Assembly (NCBI GenBank): GCA_018648405.1
Contig: JABGRF010000307.1
Location: 1-35,374, forward strand
Source: Candidatus Scalindua sp.
GTDB lineage: Bacteria; Planctomycetota; Brocadiia; Brocadiales; Scalinduaceae
Direction: 5' to 3'
Length of the DNA: 35,374 bases
In this document: positions 1 to 9,864 of the stretch, one piece after another
How the letters are laid out: each line of letters opens with the position of its first letter
Position numbering within the stretch: position 1 is the first letter of the stretch
The notes under the pieces: generated by a model
What the model was told of the DNA's origin: nothing
What the model saw: only the letters and a program-made list of their open reading frames with translations
The model's database searches: none
Position numbers and translations under genes: made by a program

Positions 1-3000
1 CTGACTCTTGAACACCAGGTGCTACTGAATCATCTACCGTATCACTCGCGTCTTGAATTATAGTTAATACCACTTTACCCTTTTCCGTAAACTTTACCGC
101 GTTACCAACAATATTGGTCAGAACCTGAGTCAAACACTGAGACTCTCCATGCAACAGGTCTGGTATTTGAGGCGCAATCGATACCTGGAATTGTAACCCT
201 TTACGTCCTGCCTCAAATGACATTGTCACAATACTCTTTTCAACTATATCGCGTAGGTGGAAATCTACATTATCCATTTCCCATTTTCCTGCTTCTATCT
301 TTGAAATGTCAATCACATCGCTTGTAAGATTTAGTAACGCTTGACCGGAAGTCTTTCCCATTTCCAGGTATTCCTTTTGTTTTGCTTTGTCGTTGGTCCT
401 CAGTGCCAGTTCCATTAGACCAATTACCGAATTAAGCGGGGTTCGGATCTCATGGCTAATATTGGATATAAAGATAGATTTTGCCTGATTGGCCTCTTCA
501 GCAGCTTCTTTGGCTTTTTGGAATTCAATAGATCTCAAACGTTCTCGTTCTGCCTCTTTTTGAAATGTAATATCTCGCATAATACCCTGATAACCAATGA
601 TGGTTCCATCTGGTGCATAACGTGTCGTTGCTGTTACAGATGCTTCTTTTATACTGCCATCTTTTACCCGCAACTTGACCTCAAAATCCCGGACTGATCC
701 GTGCCGGGACATTGCTTCTTGAAAATGCTGTCGATCTGTTAAATCAGCATAAATATTTTGTGCTTTTAGTTGTAAAAATTCATGGTGTGCGTACCCTGCC
801 AATTCTTCAGCTGCCGGATTTACGTCAATTATTTGACCATCAGTCGCAGTAACAAACAACACATCTTTAGAGTCTTCAAAAATAGTCCTATATCTTTTTT
901 CACTCTCTTGTAGGCTGCTGTAGAGTCTGGCATTTTCAATTGAAATAGCCATTTGAGATGACAGTACTTGCAGAAGCTCTATTCTTGCTGTGTCAAATAC
1001 TCCTCTTGCCTGGTAATTCTCAAGATACAGGATACCATGCAGTCTTCCCTGTTTCACAATCGGTATACAGAGGAGAGATTCCAGGTTTTTTGACTCTATC
1101 ATGTAAGGATCTGAGGCAAACAGATCATTGTTCAAAGCCTCCTCTAACAAGATGCTTTCAAGTGTCCTGCGCGTGTATTGGACAATAGACAGGGGGAGCC
1201 TGTCTTTATAAAAATGCAGTGGTATTGTTTTGAGAATCTGGGCTTCTTCGTTTCCAAGTACACCTTCCACTTCAACAACCAGTTTATCTGATTTCTCCAT
1301 GATCAGGAACCCTTTCGTTGCACCAGCGTTCTCCATTACTATTTTCATAAACTTTGCCAGGAGTTTTTCAAGGACAATTTCACTGGAAATGGCCAATGAT
1401 GTTTTTATCACTGTTTCCAGGTCAAAGGCAGATGTTGAATACTCTCTGGTAAAGGTAGCTGCGGTCAACTGGCGCTCTGGAGGTTGCTCCTCGATCAAAT
1501 TTGTTTTCAGCAATTGTGGGTAACGCATTTCAAGATCCTTCACCTTCGTATACGCTCCCCATCGATAATAGCAATAATGAGCCTCTTTCATATGATAAAT
1601 CGCATCTCTTTTATTGTCCCTGGAAGTATAAAATCTGGATGCTACTTCATTGGCAAGGGCCTCATTATTTAAATATTTGTTTTCTCTTGCCTGCGCTATA
1701 GCTTTATCATAAAGATTAATTGCTTTCTTATCATTCCCTTTTACACGTGCCACTTCCGCCTCTACAAGATAATATTTATGCAGGTGATTCATGGGGGCAT
1801 GGTGTGCCCACTTTTTCATTTTTTTCTGATTAGATGCTATTGCTTTCAAATAAATCCCTTGATCTTGTCTCTTTGCCTCAGGATAAAGGACTAGCAAGAC
1901 AAGGGAATGGTATAGATTCAGTCTGGTAAGAATATACTCTCCCCAAAGAACATCAACATACCTCTTTGCCATCAGTACACTCTCTAGAGACATTGAAAAA
2001 TCTTCAAAGAGATAAGAAAGCACAGATTTATGTATATAAAAAATAACAATTCCTCTCTTGTCTTTGATCTTCTCATTTTTCAATATTGGAAGAATCTCTC
2101 TCTCATTAAAAAACTCACCACTGAATAGACCGGTATTTGGATCACGGCTCACTAAGTCTGAAGCATACTGCCTACTCAAACTTATTCTTTGCAAAGTCTC
2201 CTCAGAATTTATTAGTTTAATTGTTATTTCATGATACTTTGCCAGCTCCTGCTCAACTATTCTCAATTCACAGCCTGAAAGGATCAGGTGGTAACAATAG
2301 CCGGCAGCAGCTCTACCCGCATACTCCAAATCACCTGTTTGTATGCCTATTGTACAACCTCTTCTAAGTGATTCATGCGTATCTATTAAATGTATTTTCC
2401 AGTGTATTAGGAGAACATTAAGTACTGTTAATGTCTTTGACTCATTTTCTCTATATTTAAACTTATTAATCAATCTCAGGGAGAGTGAGCAGAACTGGTA
2501 TCCGCGTTCAATACTACCTTCATAACGATACACACAGCTGCCGTAAAGCGTATATATCATAGGAGAAAGTTGGGAGTTGCCATATTTTATGGACAGGCGT
2601 ACCATTTTATATATTAAAATTGCGAGTATTTCAGCAGAAGCATGATAAAGTGTGGATACTGTACTTGCTACAAAGTCCATTACTGCTAATTTATGCTGGT
2701 CTTTCATAAGAGGCAGGTTTTCAATATCCTCTACCGTTTTACCTATTAACAGCGCTCTCGTTTTGATAATTTCTAAATAGAGTTGTCTCTTACTAGGTTT
2801 CCTTGGCACACGGACTCCCAGTTGTTCCAGTGTGTCTAGCGCCGTGCTCACTGCATCTTCAAGTTTATATTGAGCAATGAACGACAGCATTTGTAATTTA
2901 TATATCTTGACTCTATCAAGAATATGATCTGTATTTTTCAATACTTCATGATTCAGCTTTTCCATCTGTGAATATTCAGAACAGAGGTAAGCAGCATAAG

Positions 3001-5401
3001 TACCTGTCATATATAAAGAGAGTGTTAGTTTATAATGATTTATCCATTTACTTTCGGGTAGTAGTTGCATACCGGTAGTGACAAGTTTAAGGGCGTCATT
3101 ATATGCGGTTGAATTCTTTGCCTTTTCACCCGCCAACAGATTGAGACATGCAAGCTCAATTATTTCATTTTCATCAGTGATCAATTCAGCACCTGTATTT
3201 AAATGATCAACCAGGGCAAATATTATTTCATCTTTCTCCTCTTTAGGAGTATTCTTTAATAAAATTCTACCGATCATAAGATGCACTTCTTTTTTCTTAA
3301 CATCCGGTATTAACGTATATGCTGCTTGTTGTATACGGTCATGAATGAATTTATAGGTCATAGCTTCATGGACATAAGAATCAGAGAATTTCTTGAAATC
3401 TAATGCCGGAAATCTAGAACTGTAAATTGGAATGATCAATCCTTCCTTTATGAATTCAAAAAGGATTGCAGCTATTTCATCTTCTGCCTTTTTACTCACG
3501 AACGATAATGTCTTCAAATCAAACTGGCTTCCTATACAAGAAGCCAGTCGTATAACCTGCTGGGCATTTTCAGGAAACGTTAGAATCTTTCTCGCCATTA
3601 ATTCCACTACGTTATCCGTGATCTCTTTGCCACGGATTGATTCTATGTGCCATTGCCAACGTCCCGACTGTTTGGAATACTCAATCAAACCTTCTTCATA
3701 AATGGTTTTCAGTAACTGATTAATAAAAAAGGGATTTCCATCGGTTTTTTGACTTAACAACTCAGATAGTGGAAGAGCCTGCTCTTCATTACAGGAGAAT
3801 GTCTCGGAAACTAGCTGACAAATTTGTTGTACTTTCAAGGGAGAGAGTGTCAGAGTATTTATCTTAACATCTGCCTTTTGCATCTCGTTTACTGTCAGCA
3901 TCAGTGGATGTGTATTATCTACCTCATTGTCCCGATACGCACCAATGACAAACAAATAACGGCTGTTCCGGTTGGTTAACAAAATTTTCAATAAATTTAA
4001 AGAAGCCTGATCAATCCACTGCAAATCATCAAGAAAAATAACTAACGGATGCTCTTGTTTCGTAAAAACAGCAACGAATTCCAGAAATACCAACTTAAAT
4101 CTGTTATCTGCTGCCTTTGGTTCTACGTCTACTACAGGAGGTTGTTTTCCGATGATACTCTCAAGCTCCGGAATAATTTCTATGATTATATTTCCATTTG
4201 GACCAAGGACGCTTAGTATGGTTTCTTTCCAGCGAGCAAGACGTTCATTGCTTTTAGTTAGTAGCTGCCGAATTAATATCTGGAAAGCATTGGTGATGGC
4301 ACTGTAGGGAATAATTCTCTTATACTGATCAAATTTTCCGGAGATAAAGAAACCCCTCTGTCGTGCAATTGGCTTCTGCACTTCGTTTACCAGAGATGAC
4401 TTGCCTATACCAGAATATCCCGATACGAGGAGTAGCTCTGATGCACCATTGCTTACACGATCAAATCCAACCATAAGATTGATTATTTCCGAGTCTCTAC
4501 CGTAGAGTTTTTCTGGTATGAAGAATTTCTCTGAAACATCATATTGATCTATAGCAAACTCTTTTGTAGCATCAGTACCATCCACATAATCAGAACACGT
4601 CTCTAACGCCATTCTCAATCCATACGCGCTCTGGTACCGGTTCTCAGCATTTTTAGAAAGAAGTTTCATTACTATTTCAGATACTACCTTTGGCACATTC
4701 TCATTCAATTCACGTGGAGATACCGGGGTTTTTGCAATGTGGCAGTACACCAGTTCCAGGGGGTCTGATTCCTCAAAGGGAATTTTCCCCGTCAGCATCT
4801 CATAGTAGCTTGCACCTAATGAGTAGAAATCTGTACGATAGTCAAGTGAACGATTCATCCTGCCGGTCTGTTCAGGTGATATATAGGCAAGTGTACCACG
4901 TAATAAGTCGTGGTGTGTGCTTCTCTGCTCTTCTCTAGGAATAAGTGTTGCCATTGCAAAATCGATGATCTTTACTTCATCAGTTGTAGGATTGTACAGA
5001 ATGTTTCTTGGATTTATATCCTTGTGAATGATATTACTTCCATGAATATCTCCCAGAATATTTGATAATTGCGTGGCAATGGATAGAAATGTATTTAAAT
5101 CAAATGGATTGGAATTGAGATAATCTTTTAAGTTCTCCCCATCAAAATCCTCAAGTATCAAGGCAAGGTTTTTGTCAAGTTTCTCCAGACCATATGTTCT
5201 GATAACTCCGGGAATATCCAAATTTCTGAGTATCTCATATTCATGCTTTAGCCGGTTTAAATCTCTGAGTTGTGGATAAGCAGAATTTATGGTTTTAACG
5301 ACCACAGGAACCTTATCGGTTTCTCTTATTCCGCGATACACTGCAACCGTTGGACAATTGTTCAATCTCTTTTGAATATTATAGTTTGTTATTTCTATCA
5401 T
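1..5401 (-). CDS. Giant hybrid Ser/Thr protein kinase - AAA ATPase - GAF - PAS - histidine kinase (3' end beyond window)
   Basis: The reading frame is open from the ATG at 5401 to the left edge, at least 1800 residues. Residues 1-270 are a Ser/Thr kinase fold with VVVK as the ATP lysine, an HKD catalytic loop (D128) and DFA (D147) in place of DFG, then a GTLAYISPEQ activation segment. Residues about 290-560 are a STAND/AAA-type ATPase with a P-loop GYSGIGKSS (K334) and a Walker B LVIFLDDLQW. Residues about 600-1320 are a long helical, TPR-like region. A GAF domain (about 1330-1494, ending in MAISIENARL) and a PAS domain (about 1510-1616) follow. The histidine kinase core has the H-box ISHEIRTPLN (H1650) and an N-box NIVGNAVKFT near the edge. 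This order is that of the cyanobacterial HstK-type dual kinases. The frame was checked at the DFA, P-loop and H-box sites and is uninterrupted. A receiver domain may follow outside the window. The likely phosphorelay partner is the receiver-HPt gene 138 bases upstream. Confidence 0.93.
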   Translation of the reverse strand, partial: MIEITNYNIQKRLNNCPTVAVYRGIRETDKVPVVVKTINSAYPQLRDLNRLKHEYEILRNLDIPGVIRTYGLEKLDKNLALILEDFDGENLKDYLNSNPFDLNTFLSIATQLSNILGDIHGSNIIHKDINPRNILYNPTTDEVKIIDFAMATLIPREEQRSTHHDLLRGTLAYISPEQTGRMNRSLDYRTDFYSLGASYYEMLTGKIPFEESDPLELVYCHIAKTPVSPRELNENVPKVVSEIVMKLLSKNAENRYQSAYGLRMALETCSDYVDGTDATKEFAIDQYDVSEKFFIPEKLYGRDSEIINLMVGFDRVSNGASELLLVSGYSGIGKSSLVNEVQKPIARQRGFFISGKFDQYKRIIPYSAITNAFQILIRQLLTKSNERLARWKETILSVLGPNGNIIIEIIPELESIIGKQPPVVDVEPKAADNRFKLVFLEFVAVFTKQEHPLVIFLDDLQWIDQASLNLLKILLTNRNSRYLFVIGAYRDNEVDNTHPLMLTVNEMQKADVKINTLTLSPLKVQQICQLVSETFSCNEEQALPLSELLSQKTDGNPFFINQLLKTIYEEGLIEYSKQSGRWQWHIESIRGKEITDNVVELMARKILTFPENAQQVIRLASCIGSQFDLKTLSFVSKKAEDEIAAILFEFIKEGLIIPIYSSRFPALDFKKFSDSYVHEAMTYKFIHDRIQQAAYTLIPDVKKKEVHLMIGRILLKNTPKEEKDEIIFALVDHLNTGAELITDENEIIELACLNLLAGEKAKNSTAYNDALKLVTTGMQLLPESKWINHYKLTLSLYMTGTYAAYLCSEYSQMEKLNHEVLKNTDHILDRVKIYKLQMLSFIAQYKLEDAVSTALDTLEQLGVRVPRKPSKRQLYLEIIKTRALLIGKTVEDIENLPLMKDQHKLAVMDFVASTVSTLYHASAEILAILIYKMVRLSIKYGNSQLSPMIYTLYGSCVYRYEGSIERGYQFCSLSLRLINKFKYRENESKTLTVLNVLLIHWKIHLIDTHESLRRGCTIGIQTGDLEYAGRAAAGYCYHLILSGCELRIVEQELAKYHEITIKLINSEETLQRISLSRQYASDLVSRDPNTGLFSGEFFNEREILPILKNEKIKDKRGIVIFYIHKSVLSYLFEDFSMSLESVLMAKRYVDVLWGEYILTRLNLYHSLVLLVLYPEAKRQDQGIYLKAIASNQKKMKKWAHHAPMNHLHKYYLVEAEVARVKGNDKKAINLYDKAIAQARENKYLNNEALANEVASRFYTSRDNKRDAIYHMKEAHYCYYRWGAYTKVKDLEMRYPQLLKTNLIEEQPPERQLTAATFTREYSTSAFDLETVIKTSLAISSEIVLEKLLAKFMKIVMENAGATKGFLIMEKSDKLVVEVEGVLGNEEAQILKTIPLHFYKDRLPLSIVQYTRRTLESILLEEALNNDLFASDPYMIESKNLESLLCIPIVKQGRLHGILYLENYQARGVFDTARIELLQVLSSQMAISIENARLYSSLQESEKRYRTIFEDSKDVLFVTATDGQIIDVNPAAEELAGYAHHEFLQLKAQNIYADLTDRQHFQEAMSRHGSVRDFEVKLRVKDGSIKEASVTATTRYAPDGTIIGYQGIMRDITFQKEAERERLRSIEFQKAKEAAEEANQAKSIFISNISHEIRTPLNSVIGLMELALRTNDKAKQKEYLEMGKTSGQALLNLTSDVIDISKIEAGKWEMDNVDFHLRDIVEKSIVTMSFEAGRKGLQFQVSIAPQIPDLLHGESQCLTQVLTNIVGNAVKFTEKGKVVLTIIQDASDTVDDSVAPGVQES

Positions 5402-5539
5402 AACTTATCGTATCGAAAAAAGCACTGGTTCACCACAATGCTTGCTATATTCTAGGAATTATTTATGTATTAATAAAAAAACCATACTCTATCTTCTTCA
5501 TTTATAATTTCAGTTCCATTTTTCTATTATTGCACATAA

Positions 5540-6310
5540 CTATAACCATTTATCCCTCTTCAAATCTTCAAAATGCTCCTTTAACTGTGAAAATTTTTCT
5601 AGAAATCCCTTTATGCTGTCCTCGGAAGTAATACACTCTATTTCTGATGTAATACGAGTAATTTCTTCCTTATGTAAATACCAGCACATACTTTTTATGC
5701 TGTGGACAGCAATCCCAATCTCTTCCGGAGTATTTTCCTCAATTGCCTTCTCAATTTTTGATATCTCAAAATTCATACCCTCAAAAAACAGCTGCACATA
5801 TTGCTTCATCTTTTCCGTATTATGCCTCAAGTGGGGGATTTTGTTTAAGTTGAAAAGATCTTCGATCTTTCCGGTAGAATAACCATTATCTTCTCTGGAT
5901 TTACCCTCTATCTCTTTATCCTCTCTATCGGATAATAAATTTTCTATTTTCTCCATGAGTTCATCAGTCTCAAACGCTTTATTAATAAAGTCATCCATAC
6001 CTGCTGCCTTACACTCCCGCAACTTATCTTTCTCCGAGTATGCGGAGAGGGCAATAATGGGTATATGATCACCGCTACTTTTTTCCATTCTGCGTATCTG
6101 CACAGTTGCCTCAAATCCGCTCATTTCTGGCATCTGTAAGTCCATTAGAATAAGGTCATAATCTCCATTTTGCCACAAGTCAATTACCTTCCTGCCATCT
6201 TCTGCTATGGTTATATTATGTCCATCCATTTCGAGCAGTTCCTTTATCATAAACTGGTTCATTTTATTGTCCTCTGCAATCAGAATGTTCAATGGTGTTA
6301 TTTTATCCAT
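5540..6310 (-). CDS. Response regulator receiver domain fused to an HPt domain
   Basis: The 256-residue protein starts with a CheY-like receiver (about residues 7-125). It has the acidic pair E13/D14, phospho-acceptor D57 in LILMDLQMPEMSG, S89 and the conserved lysine K111. A charged linker (about 126-155) leads to a four-helix HPt domain with AVHSIKS, where H203 is the expected phospho-histidine. No DNA-binding or enzymatic output is present. By family knowledge, such proteins pass phosphate from a hybrid kinase to another receiver. The gene lies just upstream of the giant hybrid kinase on the same strand and probably forms a phosphorelay with it. It begins 62 bases after the TonB-dependent receptor stop, so the three genes could share a transcript. 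Confidence 0.9.
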   Translation of the reverse strand: MDKITPLNILIAEDNKMNQFMIKELLEMDGHNITIAEDGRKVIDLWQNGDYDLILMDLQMPEMSGFEATVQIRRMEKSSGDHIPIIALSAYSEKDKLRECKAAGMDDFINKAFETDELMEKIENLLSDREDKEIEGKSREDNGYSTGKIEDLFNLNKIPHLRHNTEKMKQYVQLFFEGMNFEISKIEKAIEENTPEEIGIAVHSIKSMCWYLHKEEITRITSEIECITSEDSIKGFLEKFSQLKEHFEDLKRDKWL

Positions 6311-6372
6311 AATAGAAGTTACCTTTTTAAATACAACTTACTTGTATCATCTTGTGATTCTGTTTTCAGATG

Positions 6373-8604
6373 CTAAAATTCAAAAGTTAGCTCAATCCCT
6401 GCAGTTGCTCCCACTTGTGTGTAAACAGCAGAATCAAACAGGCTGGAGTTTATCCCAAAATTAGTGTAATGTTCATCAAGTAGATTTTGCCCGAAAACTG
6501 AAAATTTCAAGTGGTCGTTGGAAAACAGATAACCTATACTGGCGTCAACTAAGGTATAACTATCCTGAGATAGTACATTATTATCTGTAATCGAATAACT
6601 ACCGGTATAGCTGGCTGAGGTTCTCAATTCCAACTCACCTTTATTTTCCCAGGGGATTGGAATATAGTATGCCCCTCCTAAATAGGCCGTCCATTCCGGT
6701 ACATTTAAAAAGTCAAGATCTTTCGCTTTATCCGGGTCTGATATTTTGTCTCCATCAACATCAATACCATCAAATCTGTCATAACTTGCATCTGTATATC
6801 CCAGTGAAAAGTCCACCTGGAAATTATCAAATGGCAAGACTGTCATCTCCACCTCAAACCCGGTAATTGTTGCATCAGCTGCATTGAGTATTTCCTGTTC
6901 AATTGAGGGGCCTAGGACAACTCTCTGTAAATTTTTATAATCATTATAGAAAGCAGACAGGTTCGTCCGTATCCTGCCATTAAACCAATCGGCCTTTACA
7001 CCCACCTCGAAGGCATCTACCCTTTCCTTATCATACGGACCTGGTGATGCCGGTAACTGGTTGCGCATATTATAACCTCCGCTACGGAAACTACGCGTCA
7101 AGCTGGCATATAGCAAGTGGTCTTCTGTCGGATGCCAGTTTAAGCCACCATGCCAGCTGATAAAATCCCATCTGTCACTGTCCTTAAAATCATAACTAAA
7201 TTCTATTAAATCAGAACTGCGAGTACCGGCTAAACTTGCCACTTTTACATCCTTCTCTTCCCAGGTATAACGTCCTCCCAGCTTCAAGGTTAATGTATCC
7301 GTAAGATCCACATCCCCCTGCATAAAAAAGCCAACTGCATATTGGTCCATAATGCTGTCAGCAGCGCGCTTGGTTGCATTGTTGTTAATAAAACGTTGTT
7401 CACTGTAAAAGAGATTTTGCGTGAAATAACTCATACCTGTTGTAAGCTCAGCACGCTTATTTAACTTCATAGCATAGCGTAATTCTTCATAAAATTGGTC
7501 CTGTTGATTTGTAGTGTTTCCATGAAATATTGGATCGGGTGTACCGTCAACATCAATTTCGCTTTTTGTCATGTATTGGCGATAACCGCTAATTGATGTC
7601 AGCTCTCCCGGCCCAATATGCCAATTAATATCCAGCACGGCTTGTTCAGTATGATAATCGGCTCCTGGCATTAAGTCAGTAGAGAATTTTTTTGATGAAT
7701 TTGAGGGATTTGAATTTGTTTTATCTTTAATTAAACGATAGGGTGCACCATCGCCTTCATAATCAGAAAATTCAGTTATTAAGGTGACTTCAAGATTTTC
7801 GGTCGGTTTCCAGGTAAGCATTGGACGAAGTAGCCATGTCCTGTCATCCCCCAGATCAGAACTTGCTTTAACAGTATTGTCATAATATCCTCCTTTGTCT
7901 CGATATAGTGTACTAAGCTTCCAGGCAAGCTTGTCTGTAATGGGTGCCTCAACTACCAGATTTTGTTGCATCGATTCATAAGTAGCTGCAGTAGTTTTTC
8001 CACGAATACTAAATTCACCTGATGGTCGTCGGTGACGTACCAGCACAGCCCCACCAGTGACATTGCGGCCAAATAATGTACCCTGCGGTCCACGCATCAC
8101 TTCCACCATTTCTACATCAAACAAATCAAACAATGTGGCAATGTTTGTGCCCAGGTACATGCCATCCACAAATACACCAACTGCTGGTTCATCAGACAGG
8201 ATGCTGGATGAAACACCCATACCGCGGATAAAGAAGTTTGCAGTATTGGGTAAAGTACCTATATCATCAAGCTTTACATTAGGAGATATCTGGCCAATAT
8301 CAGTTAAATCTTGTACAAAATTATCTTCAATGGTTTTTCTGGAATACACTGAAATTGACTCAGGAATATCCTGAACAGCTTCGCTTTCTGTTTTTTTTGT
8401 AGAGATTACAAGGATCTCTGGCAAGACATAAACACCTTTTGCTTTTATAGTGGTTTCAGAATTGGATGATGGTTCTTCAATTTCTTCTTCTGCCGAAGCG
8501 TTGACACTCTCTTTTGTGGTAGATGTTTCGGTAGTTTCACCTGCAATTAATACAGTATGAACGTTGAACAACAAGATCGTTATTAGAAATAGTGCTACTT
8601 TCAT
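6373..8604 (-). CDS. TonB-dependent outer-membrane receptor
   Basis: A 743-residue protein with an N-terminal signal peptide (hydrophobic residues about 3-20). A low-complexity Ser/Thr/Glu stretch and a TonB-box-like segment (EILVISTKK) come next. The plug domain (about residues 75-190) contains FFIRGMG, GVFVDGMYLG and EVMRGPQGTLFGRN. The rest is a beta-barrel with many alternating segments, ending in the aromatic-terminal strand IELTFEF expected for Bam-assembled porins. By family knowledge it imports a scarce ligand (siderophore, metal complex, cofactor or glycan) using energy from TonB. The sequence does not reveal the ligand. The plug is of the broad iron-complex type and lacks an N-terminal FecA-like signalling domain. 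The tonB gene lies 493 bases upstream on the same strand. No clear Shine-Dalgarno was seen at the ATG. Confidence 0.93.
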   Translation of the reverse strand: MKVALFLITILLFNVHTVLIAGETTETSTTKESVNASAEEEIEEPSSNSETTIKAKGVYVLPEILVISTKKTESEAVQDIPESISVYSRKTIEDNFVQDLTDIGQISPNVKLDDIGTLPNTANFFIRGMGVSSSILSDEPAVGVFVDGMYLGTNIATLFDLFDVEMVEVMRGPQGTLFGRNVTGGAVLVRHRRPSGEFSIRGKTTAATYESMQQNLVVEAPITDKLAWKLSTLYRDKGGYYDNTVKASSDLGDDRTWLLRPMLTWKPTENLEVTLITEFSDYEGDGAPYRLIKDKTNSNPSNSSKKFSTDLMPGADYHTEQAVLDINWHIGPGELTSISGYRQYMTKSEIDVDGTPDPIFHGNTTNQQDQFYEELRYAMKLNKRAELTTGMSYFTQNLFYSEQRFINNNATKRAADSIMDQYAVGFFMQGDVDLTDTLTLKLGGRYTWEEKDVKVASLAGTRSSDLIEFSYDFKDSDRWDFISWHGGLNWHPTEDHLLYASLTRSFRSGGYNMRNQLPASPGPYDKERVDAFEVGVKADWFNGRIRTNLSAFYNDYKNLQRVVLGPSIEQEILNAADATITGFEVEMTVLPFDNFQVDFSLGYTDASYDRFDGIDVDGDKISDPDKAKDLDFLNVPEWTAYLGGAYYIPIPWENKGELELRTSASYTGSYSITDNNVLSQDSYTLVDASIGYLFSNDHLKFSVFGQNLLDEHYTNFGINSSLFDSAVYTQVGATAGIELTFEF

Positions 8605-9097
8605 ATAAATAATTATGCAAATACATAGTCTTTTACTCTCTAATTATAAAACATAAAAAGTAAAAAATTTCTCTCTGTTTTTTAAAGGTTATTTAATGTT
8701 ACTGTAGCCTCTTGTGAACTGTTGAACCATAGCCTAGACAGTGGTTATTGCTTAACAGAAGAGAATATTCCAGTGAGATTAAAATTTTCGGTATGTTAAG
8801 TCATTTAAATTATAATTGCAATGAGAAAAAAGACCTGAATATGTACTTCGAAATAGCTGAGATTGAAATCAGAAGCAAATAGCTTGAAATTGCGTAAGTT
8901 TATATAAAAATGGATGTTATGGCATTCGGCCCTCTTCATTTATTCCGCGTGATACTTCTCTGGAATTGTAAGAGGACGGATAACAGGCTTGTCTCTTGTC
9001 GAGGTCTCCAGGGTATTTCAAAACAGTAAACCATTTTGTTGTGCCCGGGCTGTGAGTATGATGCACATGTATGAATAAATTTATAAAGTATTCTCAA
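8605..9097. other. Intergenic stretch of 493 bases between tonB and the receptor gene
   Basis: AT-rich and without a convincing reading frame on either strand. It should contain the promoter or leader of the receptor gene on the minus strand, but no clear -35/-10 pair, Fur-like box, T-run terminator or recognisable riboswitch could be identified by eye. A short palindrome GCCCGGGC lies near 9043-9050. Confidence 0.5.
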
Positions 9098-9838
9098 CTA
9101 TTTCAATTGAAAATTAACCACAATCTCTGTAAATGAAGAGACTGCACTTCCCCATTTCTTCGCAGGTACAAACTGCCACTCTTTTACTGCCTTAGTAGCA
9201 GATTTGTCTAACATCGAGTAACCAGACGATTTAACAACTTCAATATAGCCGCAACTTCCGTCAGTTTCCACCTCCACCTTGAGAGTAACCTTACCTGTTA
9301 GTGAACGTATCCTCGCCTGCCTCGGGTATTTAGGGGGAGGGTTCTTAATATACTCCGGTCGTGTGTAGGCTTGTATGCCATTTTCAGCAAGTGAAGCCTG
9401 CTCTCTCTGTTCCTCATTTTTATTTCGAGGAGAAACTGCTCTCTGTTCAACCTCTGGAGGATTCAGAGGGGGCTGAGTTCCCATCTGACTTGAAACAGTT
9501 CTCACCTCTAAATCATTCCTATTCACAACATATTCCTGCACATCCTCAGAGACAGGTGCTGTCTCTATCTTAGTATTTGCCATAGTTTGTGTAATTGGAT
9601 TCTGCTTAGTTTTGTTTTCATCAATATTGTAAACTTGTTTGGGTTTATTGAAATCTACAGAAGCTGGCTGCAATTCGGCAAACTCAAAGGTTATATCAAT
9701 CTCCCTGCTTACATCTCCTGATTTGATCTGAATTTGTGCTGATGAAAAATGTAAATAATGGATACCTGAAGCCAGGGCTGCATGAATGAGAGTGGATGCC
9801 AATAAACCGAACAAAAATAGTGTGTTACTTTTCATCAT
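9098..9838 (-). CDS. tonB: TonB energy transducer
   Basis: A 246-residue protein. An N-terminal membrane anchor (about residues 7-27) is followed by a long polar periplasmic linker that is less proline-rich than in enteric TonB. The C-terminal TonB domain starts near PPKYPRQARIRSLTGKV and includes EVETDGSCGYIEVVKSSGY and AVKEWQFVPAK. By family knowledge it transmits proton-motive force from ExbB/ExbD to outer-membrane receptors. ExbB and ExbD are not in this window. The start uses the first of two adjacent ATGs, preceded by an AAGAAG-type ribosome site. It follows a small exported protein by 26 bases, so the two are probably co-transcribed, and the receptor gene follows downstream. Confidence 0.9.
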   Translation of the reverse strand: MMKSNTLFLFGLLASTLIHAALASGIHYLHFSSAQIQIKSGDVSREIDITFEFAELQPASVDFNKPKQVYNIDENKTKQNPITQTMANTKIETAPVSEDVQEYVVNRNDLEVRTVSSQMGTQPPLNPPEVEQRAVSPRNKNEEQREQASLAENGIQAYTRPEYIKNPPPKYPRQARIRSLTGKVTLKVEVETDGSCGYIEVVKSSGYSMLDKSATKAVKEWQFVPAKKWGSAVSSFTEIVVNFQLK

Positions 9839-9864
9839 ACTTCTTAATCAGTGGGTAGTTTAAT

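Noticed and set aside
8605-9097. Cobalamin or other riboswitch before the TonB-dependent receptor
   Set aside because: No conserved box (such as the cobalamin GCCACTG core) or stable stem was recognised.
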